Part shown: in pieces, positions 53,931 to 62,192 of the stretch | Layout of the letters: every line of letters starts with the position of its first letter | How positions within the stretch are numbered: the first letter of the stretch is position 1 | Assembly: GCF_020616555.1 (NCBI RefSeq) | Contig: NZ_CP085173.1 | Location: 3,359,501-3,423,500, forward strand | Length of the DNA stretch: 64,000 nt | Reading direction: 5' to 3' | Origin: Streptomyces longhuiensis | GTDB taxonomy: Bacteria; Actinomycetota; Actinomycetes; Streptomycetales; Streptomycetaceae | Translations under genes and position numbers: made by a program | The notes under the pieces: model-generated | The model's database searches: none | What the model was told of the DNA's origin: nothing | Seen by the model: the letters and a program-made list of their open reading frames with translations, nothing else

Positions 53931-54032
53931 ACCCCGGCACGGGGTGCGGCTCCGTGCGGCTCCGCGGACGGCCGGGCGCAGGCGGCACCCCGGCACGGGG
54001 TGCGGCTCCGCGGACGGCCGGGCGCAGGCGGC
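53931..54032. repeat. Tandem duplication of about 50 bp
   Basis: The sequence beginning ACCCCGGCACGGGGTGCGGC is repeated at 53931 and 53987, the first copy with a 10-nt internal duplication. It ends in the repeated GGACGGCCGGGCGCAGGCGG and lies between DUF4429 and the histidine-kinase gene. Confidence 0.9.
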
Positions 54033-54148
54033 CTCGCCGAGGTTCGGCGTCCGTCGACGGGCCCCTCATGTCATACCTGGGTACGGGGTCGGTTGAGCTC
54101 CTCGGTATGACGGCGCCGCGGGTGGTTGTTGCCTACGCTGAACAGGCC

Positions 54149-55513
54149 ATGAGCACCACATCGACTGCACCTGACCAGGAGCCCCGCCCGCCGGACGGCA
54201 AGGCCGCATCGCCGGGGGGTCTGCGTCGCATGTTCGCCACCGTCCTCGGCGGGCTGCGGCTGGCCGGGGCATCACTCGCCGCTCCCGCGGGACCGGCCGA
54301 GCCTCTGCTCGGCCGGTCGTCGAGGCGTTGGGTGCGCCTGGTCCCCTATGTGATCGCGTTGGGCTTCGTCGCCACGCTGATCCCGGTCACCACCCAGGTC
54401 CTGTCGAACGACTACGGGGTCCCCGGTGGTCTCGCCGGCGCCCTGGCGGTCGCACAGGCCGCGCCCCTGATGCTCGCCGTCAGTCGGCCACTGCTCGCGT
54501 GGGGCATCGTGATCGTCGCGGACATTGTGGGGGCGATCGTCATCCAGGGTTCGGCCTCCCATCACGCCGCGCCCTGGACCCCCATGGTCATCGTGGGATA
54601 TCTGGCCCTGTGCTTCGCCCTGTCCCTGCGGGAGGGCAGGCGCACGGTCCTGGGGGTCTGGCTGGTCACGGTGGTGTCCGGACTCGTCCTCGACATGTTC
54701 CGTCCCTCGGACAGCCAGGCCACGAGCGTGCTGATGATCGTGCTGAGCGGTGGGGTGCTGCTGTTCGGGGCGTTGCTGCGCGAGCGCGGAGAGGCGCAGC
54801 GCAGACTCGTCGAGCAGGAGACGATCAACGAGGCCGAGCGTTCCCGGCGCACCCTTCTCGAGGAACGTGCGCGTATCGCGCGGGAGTTGCACGACGTGGT
54901 GGCTCATCACATGTCGGTGATCACGGTGCAGGCGGACTCCGCTCCGTACCGGCTCCAGGGCCTGACGCCCGAGGCGTGCGAGGAGTTCGGCTCGATAGCG
55001 GCGGGTGCCAGGGAGTCGCTCGGTGAGATGCGGCGGCTCCTCGCGGTGCTGCGCAGCGAGGACGCATCGGGTGGTGAGCGTGCACCCCAGCCGGGTCTCG
55101 GCCGGCTTCAACAACTGGTGGAGGCCACGGTACGGGGCGGTGTCCCGGCGGAGTTGTCGATGCCCGAGCTGACCCTGGTCGGGGAGCTGACCGATGTACC
55201 GCCCGCGGTGGACCTCTCGGCATACCGCATCGTGCAGGAGGCCCTGGCCAATGTCGTGCGGCACGCTCCCGGTGCCCGCACGCAGATCTCCGTCTCCAAG
55301 GACAAGGACGCCCTGCTGGTGATCGTGGTCAACGGCCCGGCGGGCGAGCACGCGTCACCCGTGGAAACGACCGGCACGGGACACGGTCTCATCGGGATGC
55401 ACGAGCGCGTACGGTTGGTCGGCGGCACACTCGACGTGGGCCCGCTGCCCGGGGGAGGCTTCCGCGTCGCGGCCCGACTCCCGCTGGCCGAGTCCGACTC
55501 CCCCTCGTCGTAA
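54149..55513 (+). CDS. NarL-type sensor histidine kinase
   Basis: A 454-residue membrane kinase. Helices span ~residues 52-220 (several hydrophobic segments such as LVPYVIALGFVATLIPVTT). HisKA_3 reads EERARIARELHDVVAHHMSV (His ~residue 255) and the ATPase domain reads VVRHAPGARTQISV and GHGLIGMHERVRLVGG. There is no large extracellular sensor loop. It pairs with the response regulator 16 nt downstream. The ATG at 54149 is favoured; the longer frame adds a poor N-terminus. Confidence 0.9.
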   Translation: MSTTSTAPDQEPRPPDGKAASPGGLRRMFATVLGGLRLAGASLAAPAGPAEPLLGRSSRRWVRLVPYVIALGFVATLIPVTTQVLSNDYGVPGGLAGALAVAQAAPLMLAVSRPLLAWGIVIVADIVGAIVIQGSASHHAAPWTPMVIVGYLALCFALSLREGRRTVLGVWLVTVVSGLVLDMFRPSDSQATSVLMIVLSGGVLLFGALLRERGEAQRRLVEQETINEAERSRRTLLEERARIARELHDVVAHHMSVITVQADSAPYRLQGLTPEACEEFGSIAAGARESLGEMRRLLAVLRSEDASGGERAPQPGLGRLQQLVEATVRGGVPAELSMPELTLVGELTDVPPAVDLSAYRIVQEALANVVRHAPGARTQISVSKDKDALLVIVVNGPAGEHASPVETTGTGHGLIGMHERVRLVGGTLDVGPLPGGGFRVAARLPLAESDSPSS

Positions 55514-55529
55514 AGGAATTCGGCACCGC

Positions 55530-56207
55530 ATGACCATCCGTGTGATCATCGTCGACGACCAGGCCATGGTGCGAGCGGGGTTCGCCGCGCTGCTGGCCGC
55601 GCAGAGCGACATCGACGTCGTGGGCGAGGCTCCGGACGGCAAGCAGGGGGTCGAAGTCAGCCGGACCACACATCCCGACGTCGTCCTCATGGACGTGCGG
55701 ATGCCCGAGATGGACGGGATCGCCGCGACGCGTGCGCTCCTCGACCCTCCGCCGGGCGTGATCCACCGCCCCAAGGTCCTGATGCTCACCACGTTCGACG
55801 TGGACGACTATGTGTACGAGGCTCTGCGCGCGGGCGCTTCGGGGTTCCTCCTCAAGGACGCCCCGCCTGCCGATCTCATCGCGGCGGTGCGTGTGGTGGC
55901 CGCCGGAGAGGCGCTGCTCGCCCCGACGGTCACGCGCCGGCTCATCGAGGACATCGCGAGGCAGCGCCCGTCCGGCCGCAGGGACCGCTCGCCGGAGCTG
56001 AACTGTCTGACGCCACGCGAGACCGAGGTCCTCGAACTCATCGCCCGGGGCCTTTCCAACCAGGAGATCGCGGAGAAGCTGGTGCTCGCGGAGCAGACCG
56101 TGAAGACCCATATCGGCCGTGTGCTGGCGAAGTTGGGGCTGCGGGACCGGGCGCAGGCCGTGATTTTCGCCTACGAGACCGGCCTCGTCACGCCCGGCGA
56201 CCAATAG
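55530..56207 (+). CDS. NarL/LuxR-family response regulator
   Basis: A 225-residue response regulator: receiver domain with VIIVDDQAMVRAGF, phospho-acceptor Asp in VVLMDVRMPEMDG, Lys in GFLLKDAPPADL, and a LuxR HTH (LTPRETEVLELIARGLSNQE; IAEKLVLAEQTVKTHIGRVL). Cognate partner of the preceding kinase. Target genes may include the downstream hydrolase/acyltransferase unit, given the repeats in its upstream gap. Confidence 0.94.
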   Translation: MTIRVIIVDDQAMVRAGFAALLAAQSDIDVVGEAPDGKQGVEVSRTTHPDVVLMDVRMPEMDGIAATRALLDPPPGVIHRPKVLMLTTFDVDDYVYEALRAGASGFLLKDAPPADLIAAVRVVAAGEALLAPTVTRRLIEDIARQRPSGRRDRSPELNCLTPRETEVLELIARGLSNQEIAEKLVLAEQTVKTHIGRVLAKLGLRDRAQAVIFAYETGLVTPGDQ

Positions 56208-56216
56208 GACCTGGCT

Positions 56217-56306
56217 CCGGTATCACCCGCCGCGCGCAGGTCGGCGCCGGTCTTCACAACGCACCCCCTACCTGAGTAGCACCTCCGAATACCCCGGTAT
56301 CACCCG
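56217..56306. promoter_or_regulatory. 13-bp direct repeat upstream of hydrolase operon
   Basis: CCGGTATCACCCG occurs at 56217-56229 and 56294-56306, 77 nt apart. A related TCGGTATGACGG lies before the kinase gene. They may be binding sites for the adjacent response regulator. Confidence 0.35.
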
Positions 56307-56393
56307 AGAGTTGGCTCTCCGGTGTGACGTGGAGCCGGGCGTCGTCTCCCTACCTTCCCCTCGTCACGCCACCGGACGGAGGGGAGACGGGCG

Positions 56394-57524
56394 ATGCGCC
56401 TGCGCTCATGGAAACAACGCGGCCGAAGGACACTGGTCGCCGCCGCGCTCACGACGACTGTCGTGGCGGGCACGACGGGCTGGGCCGTCGGCAGCGAGCA
56501 GAGCCCCCTCACCGGACCGCCGCCCGGCGCGGCATCGTGGCGTGCGGACCATGCGCTCGGTGTCAGGCTGCCTGATCCGGCAACCGCGAAGCCGGCCCAG
56601 GTAACGGCGTTCTTCGGCGGTTTGGACGACGCCGAGCGGCAGGAGCTGGTCGAGCGGCATCCGGCCGTGGTCGGCAATCTGGACGGCGCTCCGGCCGACC
56701 TTCGCTACGAGGCCAACACCCGTGCGCTGAAGGCCGAGCGTGACCGAGTCCGGGCGCGCGCTGGGGACGCGTCCCTCACGCCCCAGGACCGCGCGCAGGC
56801 CCGCTTCCTCGTCACGCGATACACCGAACTTCTCGAGCCTGGACGGCAGATACTGGCCTTCGACCCGCGAGGCCGTGGCCAAGTAGCCGAAGTTTTCGGG
56901 GACTTGGCGGTCGCCGAGCATGTTTCCGTCGTCGTGCCCGGCTCGGACATCGACCTGAGCTCGTTCGACCGCGCCAAGGACCCGTACGGCACCCCGGCGG
57001 GAATGGCCCGCTCGCTGTACGAGGCGTCGGGCGGCCGCACTGCGGTCGTGGCGTGGGTGGGATACACGACGCCTGTCGGCCTGGGACCCGACGCCGCCAC
57101 CGGCCGGCTCGCTGAGGCGGGCGTGCCGAGGCTGACCCGCTTCGTCCAGGGACTGACGGCCTCGGGCGCGCCGCGTCCCGTCCTGTTCTGCCACAGCTAC
57201 GGATCGGTGGTCTGTGGACTCTCCGCCGCCCGGCTGCCCGCGTCCGACCTCGTGGTGCTCGGCTCCCCGGGTCTGCGCGCGGACTCGGTGGCCGATCTGC
57301 GCACCAAGGCCCGTGTATGGGCCGCGCGGGACGACAGCGACTGGATCGGCCGCGTGCCGAACGTCGAGCTGTTCGGCCTGGGGCACGGGACCGACCCCAC
57401 CGACCCTTCCTTCGGCGCTCGCCGCATTCCGGCCCACCACGCCGAGGGCCACACCGGCTACTTCGCGCCCGGCACGGACTCGCTGCGCGCCTTCACCCGC
57501 ATCGCCACCGGAGCCACGTCATGA
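56394..57524 (+). CDS. DUF1023-type alpha/beta hydrolase (paralogue)
   Basis: A 376-residue exported alpha/beta hydrolase: signal-like RSWKQRGRRTLVAAALTTTV, GNLDGAPADLRYEAN, nucleophile elbow FCHSYGSVVCGLS (~residue 267), VWAARDDSDWIGR and GHTGYFAPGT. It is the same layout as the gene at 51771-52979, so the two are paralogues separated by the two-component system. The ATG of the acyltransferase overlaps its stop (ATGA), forming an operon. Confidence 0.87.
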   Translation: MRLRSWKQRGRRTLVAAALTTTVVAGTTGWAVGSEQSPLTGPPPGAASWRADHALGVRLPDPATAKPAQVTAFFGGLDDAERQELVERHPAVVGNLDGAPADLRYEANTRALKAERDRVRARAGDASLTPQDRAQARFLVTRYTELLEPGRQILAFDPRGRGQVAEVFGDLAVAEHVSVVVPGSDIDLSSFDRAKDPYGTPAGMARSLYEASGGRTAVVAWVGYTTPVGLGPDAATGRLAEAGVPRLTRFVQGLTASGAPRPVLFCHSYGSVVCGLSAARLPASDLVVLGSPGLRADSVADLRTKARVWAARDDSDWIGRVPNVELFGLGHGTDPTDPSFGARRIPAHHAEGHTGYFAPGTDSLRAFTRIATGATS

Positions 57525-58738
57525 GTATCTCGACCCTGCGCAGGACCGCGTCCGCCATCGACGCGAAGACACCGGCCCACCGGGACCGGGCGATAGACGG
57601 TCTGCGCGCGCTCGCGCTGCTCGCCGTGCCCATGGGCCACTGGCTCCTCGGCGGCTTCTCCCTCGACGGCCAGGGCGCGCTGCACAACGCGAGCCCGCTG
57701 TCCTCGTTCGGATTCCTCGCCCCGATCAGCTGGGTCCTGCAGATGCTCGGCATCTTCTTCCTGGTGGGGGGCTACGCATCCGTTCTGTCGTACCGGCGGA
57801 CGCTGGCGGCGGGCGGATCGACGAGCGCCTGGCTGCGTGGCCGGCTGGCTCGCCTGGGCCGCCCGGTCCTCGGGGTGACGGCGGTGTGCGCCGCGCTGAT
57901 CCCCGCGCTGTACGCGCTCGGAGTGCCGGAGCAGACCCTCCACACAGGATCGACGCTGGTGATACAACCGCTGTGGTTCGTGGGCGTCTACACGGTGATC
58001 ACCGCGCTCACGCCGTACTGCGTGCGGGCCACCCGGAAAATGGGGGCGTGGGCGGCGGCGCCACTGCTCGGGTCCGTAGCCGTGATCGACTTCCTGCGCT
58101 ACGGGCCGTGCGCGGACGCCATGCCGTCCTGGCTGAGTCTGCTCAATCTGCTCCCCGGCTGGATGTTCGCCTACCAACTGGGGGTCTGCTGGGGCGAGAA
58201 GAGGATCGGCAGGCGTGGCGCGTGGGCGCTGTTGATCGGCGGCGCTGCCCTGTTCGCGACACTGCTTCTCGCGTTCCACTACCCGGAGTCGATGGTGGGC
58301 GTGCCGGGTGAGTCGCGGACGAACTCCCATCCGCCGTCCTTGCTGGTGCTCGCACTGGCGGCTGCGCAGAGCGGTGCGGCGATGCTCCTGCGGGACCGGA
58401 TCGGCAGGCTGCTGCGGCGGCCCGCGCTGTGGGCGCCGGTGGTGATCATCAACCTCTCGGCGATGACGATCCTTTGCTGGCATCAGACGGCGCTGCTGAC
58501 AGCGGCGATACCGAGTTCCTTCGCCGGCGCGATACCGGGGCTGACGACGAGTCCGGACTCGCTGGGCTGGATAGCGGCGAGGATCGCGTGGCTTCCGGTC
58601 TTCGCGGGGCTGCTCGTGCTGATCGGCAGGTACACGCGGGGCTTCGAGGCTCCCTGGAAGAGGGCCACGCATGTGCGGCGCGCGCTGGCCGGGCTGCTGG
58701 CAGCGGGGTTCGCCGTGTTCGCCCTGGGGCTCGCGTGA
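57521..58738 (+). CDS. Acyltransferase-3 family membrane protein
   Basis: A 405-residue polytopic protein: DGLRALALLAVPMGHWLLGG (acyltransferase-3 helix 1 with the His), IFFLVGGYASVLSYRRTLAA, and about ten hydrophobic segments to the end. Such proteins transfer acyl groups to sugars, peptidoglycan or antibiotics at the cell surface. ATGA overlap with the hydrolase suggests they act on the same envelope or extracellular compound. Confidence 0.87.
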   Translation: MSISTLRRTASAIDAKTPAHRDRAIDGLRALALLAVPMGHWLLGGFSLDGQGALHNASPLSSFGFLAPISWVLQMLGIFFLVGGYASVLSYRRTLAAGGSTSAWLRGRLARLGRPVLGVTAVCAALIPALYALGVPEQTLHTGSTLVIQPLWFVGVYTVITALTPYCVRATRKMGAWAAAPLLGSVAVIDFLRYGPCADAMPSWLSLLNLLPGWMFAYQLGVCWGEKRIGRRGAWALLIGGAALFATLLLAFHYPESMVGVPGESRTNSHPPSLLVLALAAAQSGAAMLLRDRIGRLLRRPALWAPVVIINLSAMTILCWHQTALLTAAIPSSFAGAIPGLTTSPDSLGWIAARIAWLPVFAGLLVLIGRYTRGFEAPWKRATHVRRALAGLLAAGFAVFALGLA

Positions 58739-58746
58739 GGTGCCGA

Positions 58747-58790
58747 CCGGTCGCCGCCGGGGCAAAAGATGCCGCCGGCGACGGACCGGG
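58747..58790. terminator. Terminator between acyltransferase and reductase genes
   Basis: TCGCCGCCGGGGCA and TGCCGCCGGCGA form an imperfect ~12-bp stem around AAAAGA between convergent genes. Confidence 0.55.
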
Positions 58791-58807
58791 CAGGTGACTC
58801 CGGGGTG

Positions 58808-59854
58808 TTACTCGCGCCCCGCCGAGGTGAAGGTCATGTCGGCGTAGCGGTTGCCCGCGACCTGGGAAGCGATGGGGGCGACCAGGGCGAGTTCGTCGTC
58901 GGTGAGGGTGATGCGGGTGGCCGCGGCGTTCTCCTCGATGCGGCTGCGCTTGCGGGTGCCGGGGATCGGGACGACGGGGAGTCCGAAGGCCTGCGACTGC
59001 TGCTGTACCCAGGCCAGGGCGATCTGGCCGAGGGATGCGCCATGGGCCTCGGCGACCTGGCGCACCGGCTCGAGCAGGGCCGCGTTGGCGGCGGCGTTGT
59101 CGCCGGTGAAGCGGGGTTGCTGGCGGCGGAAGTCGTCCGGATCGAGCTCCTTGTCGGCGCTGACGAACGAGCCGGTGAGGAAGCCGCGCCCGAGCGGCGA
59201 GTACGGCACGAGGGCCACGCCCAGTTCGGCGGCGGTCGGCACCACCTCTTTCTCGATGTCGCGGCTGAACAGCGACCACTCGGACTGGAGGGCGGCGATC
59301 GGGTGGACCGCCTGGGCGGCACGCAGTTCGCCGCCGGTGACCTCGCTGAGGCCGAGGTGCTTGACCTTGCCGGCGGCGACGAGTTCGGCCATCACGCCGA
59401 CGGTCTCCTCGATCGGCACGTTCACATCGCGGCGGTGCATGTAGTAGAGGTCGATGGTGTCGACGCCGAGACGCCGGAGGCTGGCGTCGATGCAGGCACG
59501 GATGTACGCGGGATCGTTGTTGATGACGCGCTTTGTGGGGTCGCTCGGGTCCACGCCCAGGGCGAACTTGGTGGCCAGCACCACCTCGTCACGGTGCGCC
59601 TTGATGAAGGGAGCAAGGAACTTCTCGTTCTCGCCGGCGGCATAGGCGTCGGCGGTGTCGTACAAGGTGACGCCGAGTTCCAGGCCACGCTCCAGGGTGG
59701 CCCGCGCCTCGTCGGCGTCCGTCGGACCGTAAGCCCAGCTCATGCCCATGCAGCCGAGGCCTTGCACGCCCACCAAGGGCCCGTTGTTTCCCAACTCCAC
59801 AGTGGAAATCCGCTGCGGCTCCCCCGTGTGCTGCATCTGCTCCGTGCTGCTCAT
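58808..59854 (-). CDS. Aldo/keto reductase
   Basis: A 348-residue AKR of the YajO/Tas-like group. The tetrad is complete: Asp and Tyr in LYDTADAYAAGENE (~residues 67-75), Lys in VLATKFALG, His in YYMHRRD. GLSEVTGGELRAAQAVHPIA and VPIPGTRKRSRIEENAAA are the NADPH-binding segments. It reduces an aldehyde or quinone-type substrate. It lies 5 nt after the MerR gene and both share one transcript, so MerR probably induces it. Confidence 0.92.
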   Translation of the reverse strand: MSSTEQMQHTGEPQRISTVELGNNGPLVGVQGLGCMGMSWAYGPTDADEARATLERGLELGVTLYDTADAYAAGENEKFLAPFIKAHRDEVVLATKFALGVDPSDPTKRVINNDPAYIRACIDASLRRLGVDTIDLYYMHRRDVNVPIEETVGVMAELVAAGKVKHLGLSEVTGGELRAAQAVHPIAALQSEWSLFSRDIEKEVVPTAAELGVALVPYSPLGRGFLTGSFVSADKELDPDDFRRQQPRFTGDNAAANAALLEPVRQVAEAHGASLGQIALAWVQQQSQAFGLPVVPIPGTRKRSRIEENAAATRITLTDDELALVAPIASQVAGNRYADMTFTSAGRE

Positions 59855-59859
59855 GCGGT

Positions 59860-60312
59860 TCAGGCCCTCTCCGACGCCCGCCGGGCGCCCGCATAGAAGT
59901 CGATCTTGAAATCGAGTACGGACAAGGTGTCCTGGAGTTCGGCGATCCGGGACAGCACGTCCCTGCGTGTCGATTCGAGAAGCTCGCGGCGCTCCTCGAA
60001 CGTGTCCTCGCCGACCCGCACGAGTTCGGCGTAGCGCACCATGTGTGCCACCGGCATCCCGGTCAGCCGCAGCTTGCCGACGAAGGCGAGCCAGTCGAGA
60101 TCGCGGTTGCTGTAGCGGCGCTGGCCCGTGTGCGAGCGGTCGACGTGGGGCATGAGCCCGATCCGCTCGTACCAGCGCAGCGTGTGGGCGGTCAGTCCGG
60201 TGAAGGCCACGACCTCGCTGATCGTGTAGTGGTCTTGGCCGTCCGGGCGCGGGTGAGCGGTGGGGCCCGATGCGCAGACGTCGGCCTTGCTGGGTGCGGG
60301 GGTGGTCTCCAT
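59860..60312 (-). CDS. MerR-family regulator
   Basis: A 150-residue MerR protein: HTH-turn-wing YTISEVVAFTGLTAHTLRWY and ERIGLMPHVDRSHTGQRRYS (residues ~29-67), then a coiled-coil dimer helix with RRDVLSRIAELQDTLSVLDF. There is no metal-binding Cys cluster, so it probably senses a small molecule or redox signal. GGGGG precedes the ATG at 60312 with ideal spacing; the ATG at 60321 is too close. Autoregulation is expected from the promoter. Confidence 0.9.
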   Translation of the reverse strand: METTPAPSKADVCASGPTAHPRPDGQDHYTISEVVAFTGLTAHTLRWYERIGLMPHVDRSHTGQRRYSNRDLDWLAFVGKLRLTGMPVAHMVRYAELVRVGEDTFEERRELLESTRRDVLSRIAELQDTLSVLDFKIDFYAGARRASERA

Positions 60313-60327
60313 CACCGTCATACCCCC

Positions 60328-60358
60328 ACGCTAGAACGTTGAAGTGCACTCCAAGCAA
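60328..60358 (-). promoter_or_regulatory. MerR-type promoter/operator with 19-bp spacer
   Basis: On the minus strand, -35 TTGCTT (60353-60358) and -10 TAGCGT (60328-60333) are 19 nt apart. The spacer holds the dyad TTGGAGTGCACTTCAA (60339-60354). The 19-bp spacing is the signature of MerR-activated promoters. Confidence 0.7.
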
Positions 60359-60475
60359 GCACATCGGGGAGGAATTCCGGACGGTGTCCGTCGATGCGAT
60401 TCGAACCGCGCGACGGTTCGGCCCGGCCTGTGGGCACAGGAGGGCGTCCTCGCCGGGCCCGTTAGGCTCGTGGCC

Positions 60476-61285
60476 ATGCAGAGCCTTGCGATGATCGAGA
60501 ACTGGCCGGTACCGACCGCCGCCGCAGCCGTCGTCCGCGCGGACGGCACGGTCCTCGGGGCGCACGGCCCGACGGCCCACCGTTTCCCGCTGGCCTCGGT
60601 CACCAAGCCGCTCGCCGCCTACGCGGCCCTCGTCGCCTACGAAGAGGGCGCGATCGAGTTCGACGACCCGGCCGGACCTGAGGGTTCCACGGTGCGCCAC
60701 CTCCTCGCGCACACCTCCGGACTCGCCTTCGACGAGCACCGGGCGACGTCGGCGCCCGGCACACGGCGGCTGTACTCGAACGCGGGGTTCGAGGTGCTCG
60801 GGGACCACATCGCGAAGGCGACGGAGATCCCGTTCGCGGAGTATCTCCACCAAGCGGTTCTCGAGCCCCTCGGGATGAGCTCGACCGCCCTGGAGGGCTC
60901 GCCCGCCAAGGACGGGGTGTCGACGGTGGACGACCTGGCACGGTTCGCGGCCGAGGTGCAGGCTCCCCGGCTGCTCGATCCGCGCACCGTCGCCGAGGCC
61001 ATGACCGTGCAGTACCCGGGCCTCAAGGGCGTACTGCCGGGGTACGGGCACCAGAACCCGAACGACTGGGGCCTCGGGTTCGAGATCAGGGACGCCAAGT
61101 CGCCGCACTGGACGGGCAGTTCGTCGTCGCCGCGAACGTTCGGACACTTCGGCCAGTCGGGCACGTTCCTGTGGGTCGACCCCGACGCGGGCGTCGCATG
61201 CGTGGCGCTGACCGATCGGGCCTTCGGACCGTGGGCGGCCGAGGTGTGGCCCCCCTTCACGGACGCGGTGCTCGCCGAGGTGTGA
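60476..61285 (+). CDS. Serine hydrolase, beta-lactamase/DD-peptidase family
   Basis: A 269-residue class-C-like serine hydrolase: SxxK as SVTK (~residue 42), Tyr motif YSN (~residue 101), and HFGQSG near the end in place of the KTG box. There is no signal peptide, so it is probably cytoplasmic, an esterase or peptidase rather than a penicillinase. ATG 60476 has weak SD; the open frame reaches upstream through AT-poor non-coding text. Confidence 0.85.
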   Translation: MQSLAMIENWPVPTAAAAVVRADGTVLGAHGPTAHRFPLASVTKPLAAYAALVAYEEGAIEFDDPAGPEGSTVRHLLAHTSGLAFDEHRATSAPGTRRLYSNAGFEVLGDHIAKATEIPFAEYLHQAVLEPLGMSSTALEGSPAKDGVSTVDDLARFAAEVQAPRLLDPRTVAEAMTVQYPGLKGVLPGYGHQNPNDWGLGFEIRDAKSPHWTGSSSSPRTFGHFGQSGTFLWVDPDAGVACVALTDRAFGPWAAEVWPPFTDAVLAEV

Positions 61286-61435
61286 GCCGGGCGTGAGGCG
61301 CGAGGTGCCCAAGGCGCAGGTGTACGTGTCGAGCGTGCCGGACCTCGAGCGACTGTGGTCGGCGGGCGGGCCGGGCGTGAGGGGCCGGGTGCGTGGGCTC
61401 GGCGTGAGGGCGCGCGGCCGTTCACCGTGGAGGTC

Positions 61436-62107
61436 TCAGCGGGTGGCGGCCATCTCCCACAGCAGCAGTTCCGCCGGTCCCGACGCCACGGCCTCGAGAC
61501 CGGATTGACCGGCGATCCTGACCGAGTCCCCCGGTCCCAACTCCTCGCCGCCGAGCAGCACTTCACCGCGGACGACATGGACGTACACCTGGGCCGCGTC
61601 CGGGACGGCGGCTCGCTCCCCCGGTCCGAGGCGGCGCACATGCAGTAGGGAGCCGGCCTCGGGCACGTCGTAGGGGGTGGAGTCGGCGATGCCGTGCACG
61701 ACCTCGTAGACCGGGTCGCCGCCCGGCTCCAGGGGGGCGAGCCACATCTGGACGAAGACGAGCGGGTCGGGGCCGTCGTTGCGCTCGACATGGCGCACTC
61801 CGCCGCCCGCGCTGAGGCGCTGCACATCGCCGGGTGCGACCACGGACTCGTGCCCCGTCGAATCGCGGTGGGTGAGCCGGCCCGAGACGACCCAGGTGAC
61901 GATCTCGGTGTGGCTGTGCGGATGCTCGTCGAAGCCCGCACCCGGTGCGAGGCGCTCCTCGTTGCAGGCCAGGATCGATCCGAAGCGCAGGTTGTCGGGG
62001 TCGTAGTGGGGCCCGAAGGAGAAGGCGTGGAACGACTCGATTCCGGCGTCCGGCTCGCCGCCGGGGTACCGGTCGCCGGAGCGACGTACATCCATCACGT
62101 CATACAC
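61436..62107 (-). CDS. Pirin-like protein
   Basis: About 223 residues: bicupin pirin with HPHSHTEIVTWVVSGRLTHRDS (metal His residues) and the second cupin VYVHVVRGEVLLGGEELG. Pirins are Fe-dependent quercetinase-like enzymes or redox sensors. The GTG at 62107 has GGGGG 6 nt upstream; the more conventional ATG at 62095 gives MDVRRSGDRYPGGEP and is nearly as likely. Confidence 0.85.
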   Translation of the reverse strand: MYDVMDVRRSGDRYPGGEPDAGIESFHAFSFGPHYDPDNLRFGSILACNEERLAPGAGFDEHPHSHTEIVTWVVSGRLTHRDSTGHESVVAPGDVQRLSAGGGVRHVERNDGPDPLVFVQMWLAPLEPGGDPVYEVVHGIADSTPYDVPEAGSLLHVRRLGPGERAAVPDAAQVYVHVVRGEVLLGGEELGPGDSVRIAGQSGLEAVASGPAELLLWEMAATR

Positions 62108-62192
62108 GGTAGACCCCCGGACGGGGACGTCCGCGCGGCCACCTTGCACCCTCCACACCGCTGAGCCGTCCCGATAAGGCAGTCTTGTCCCC

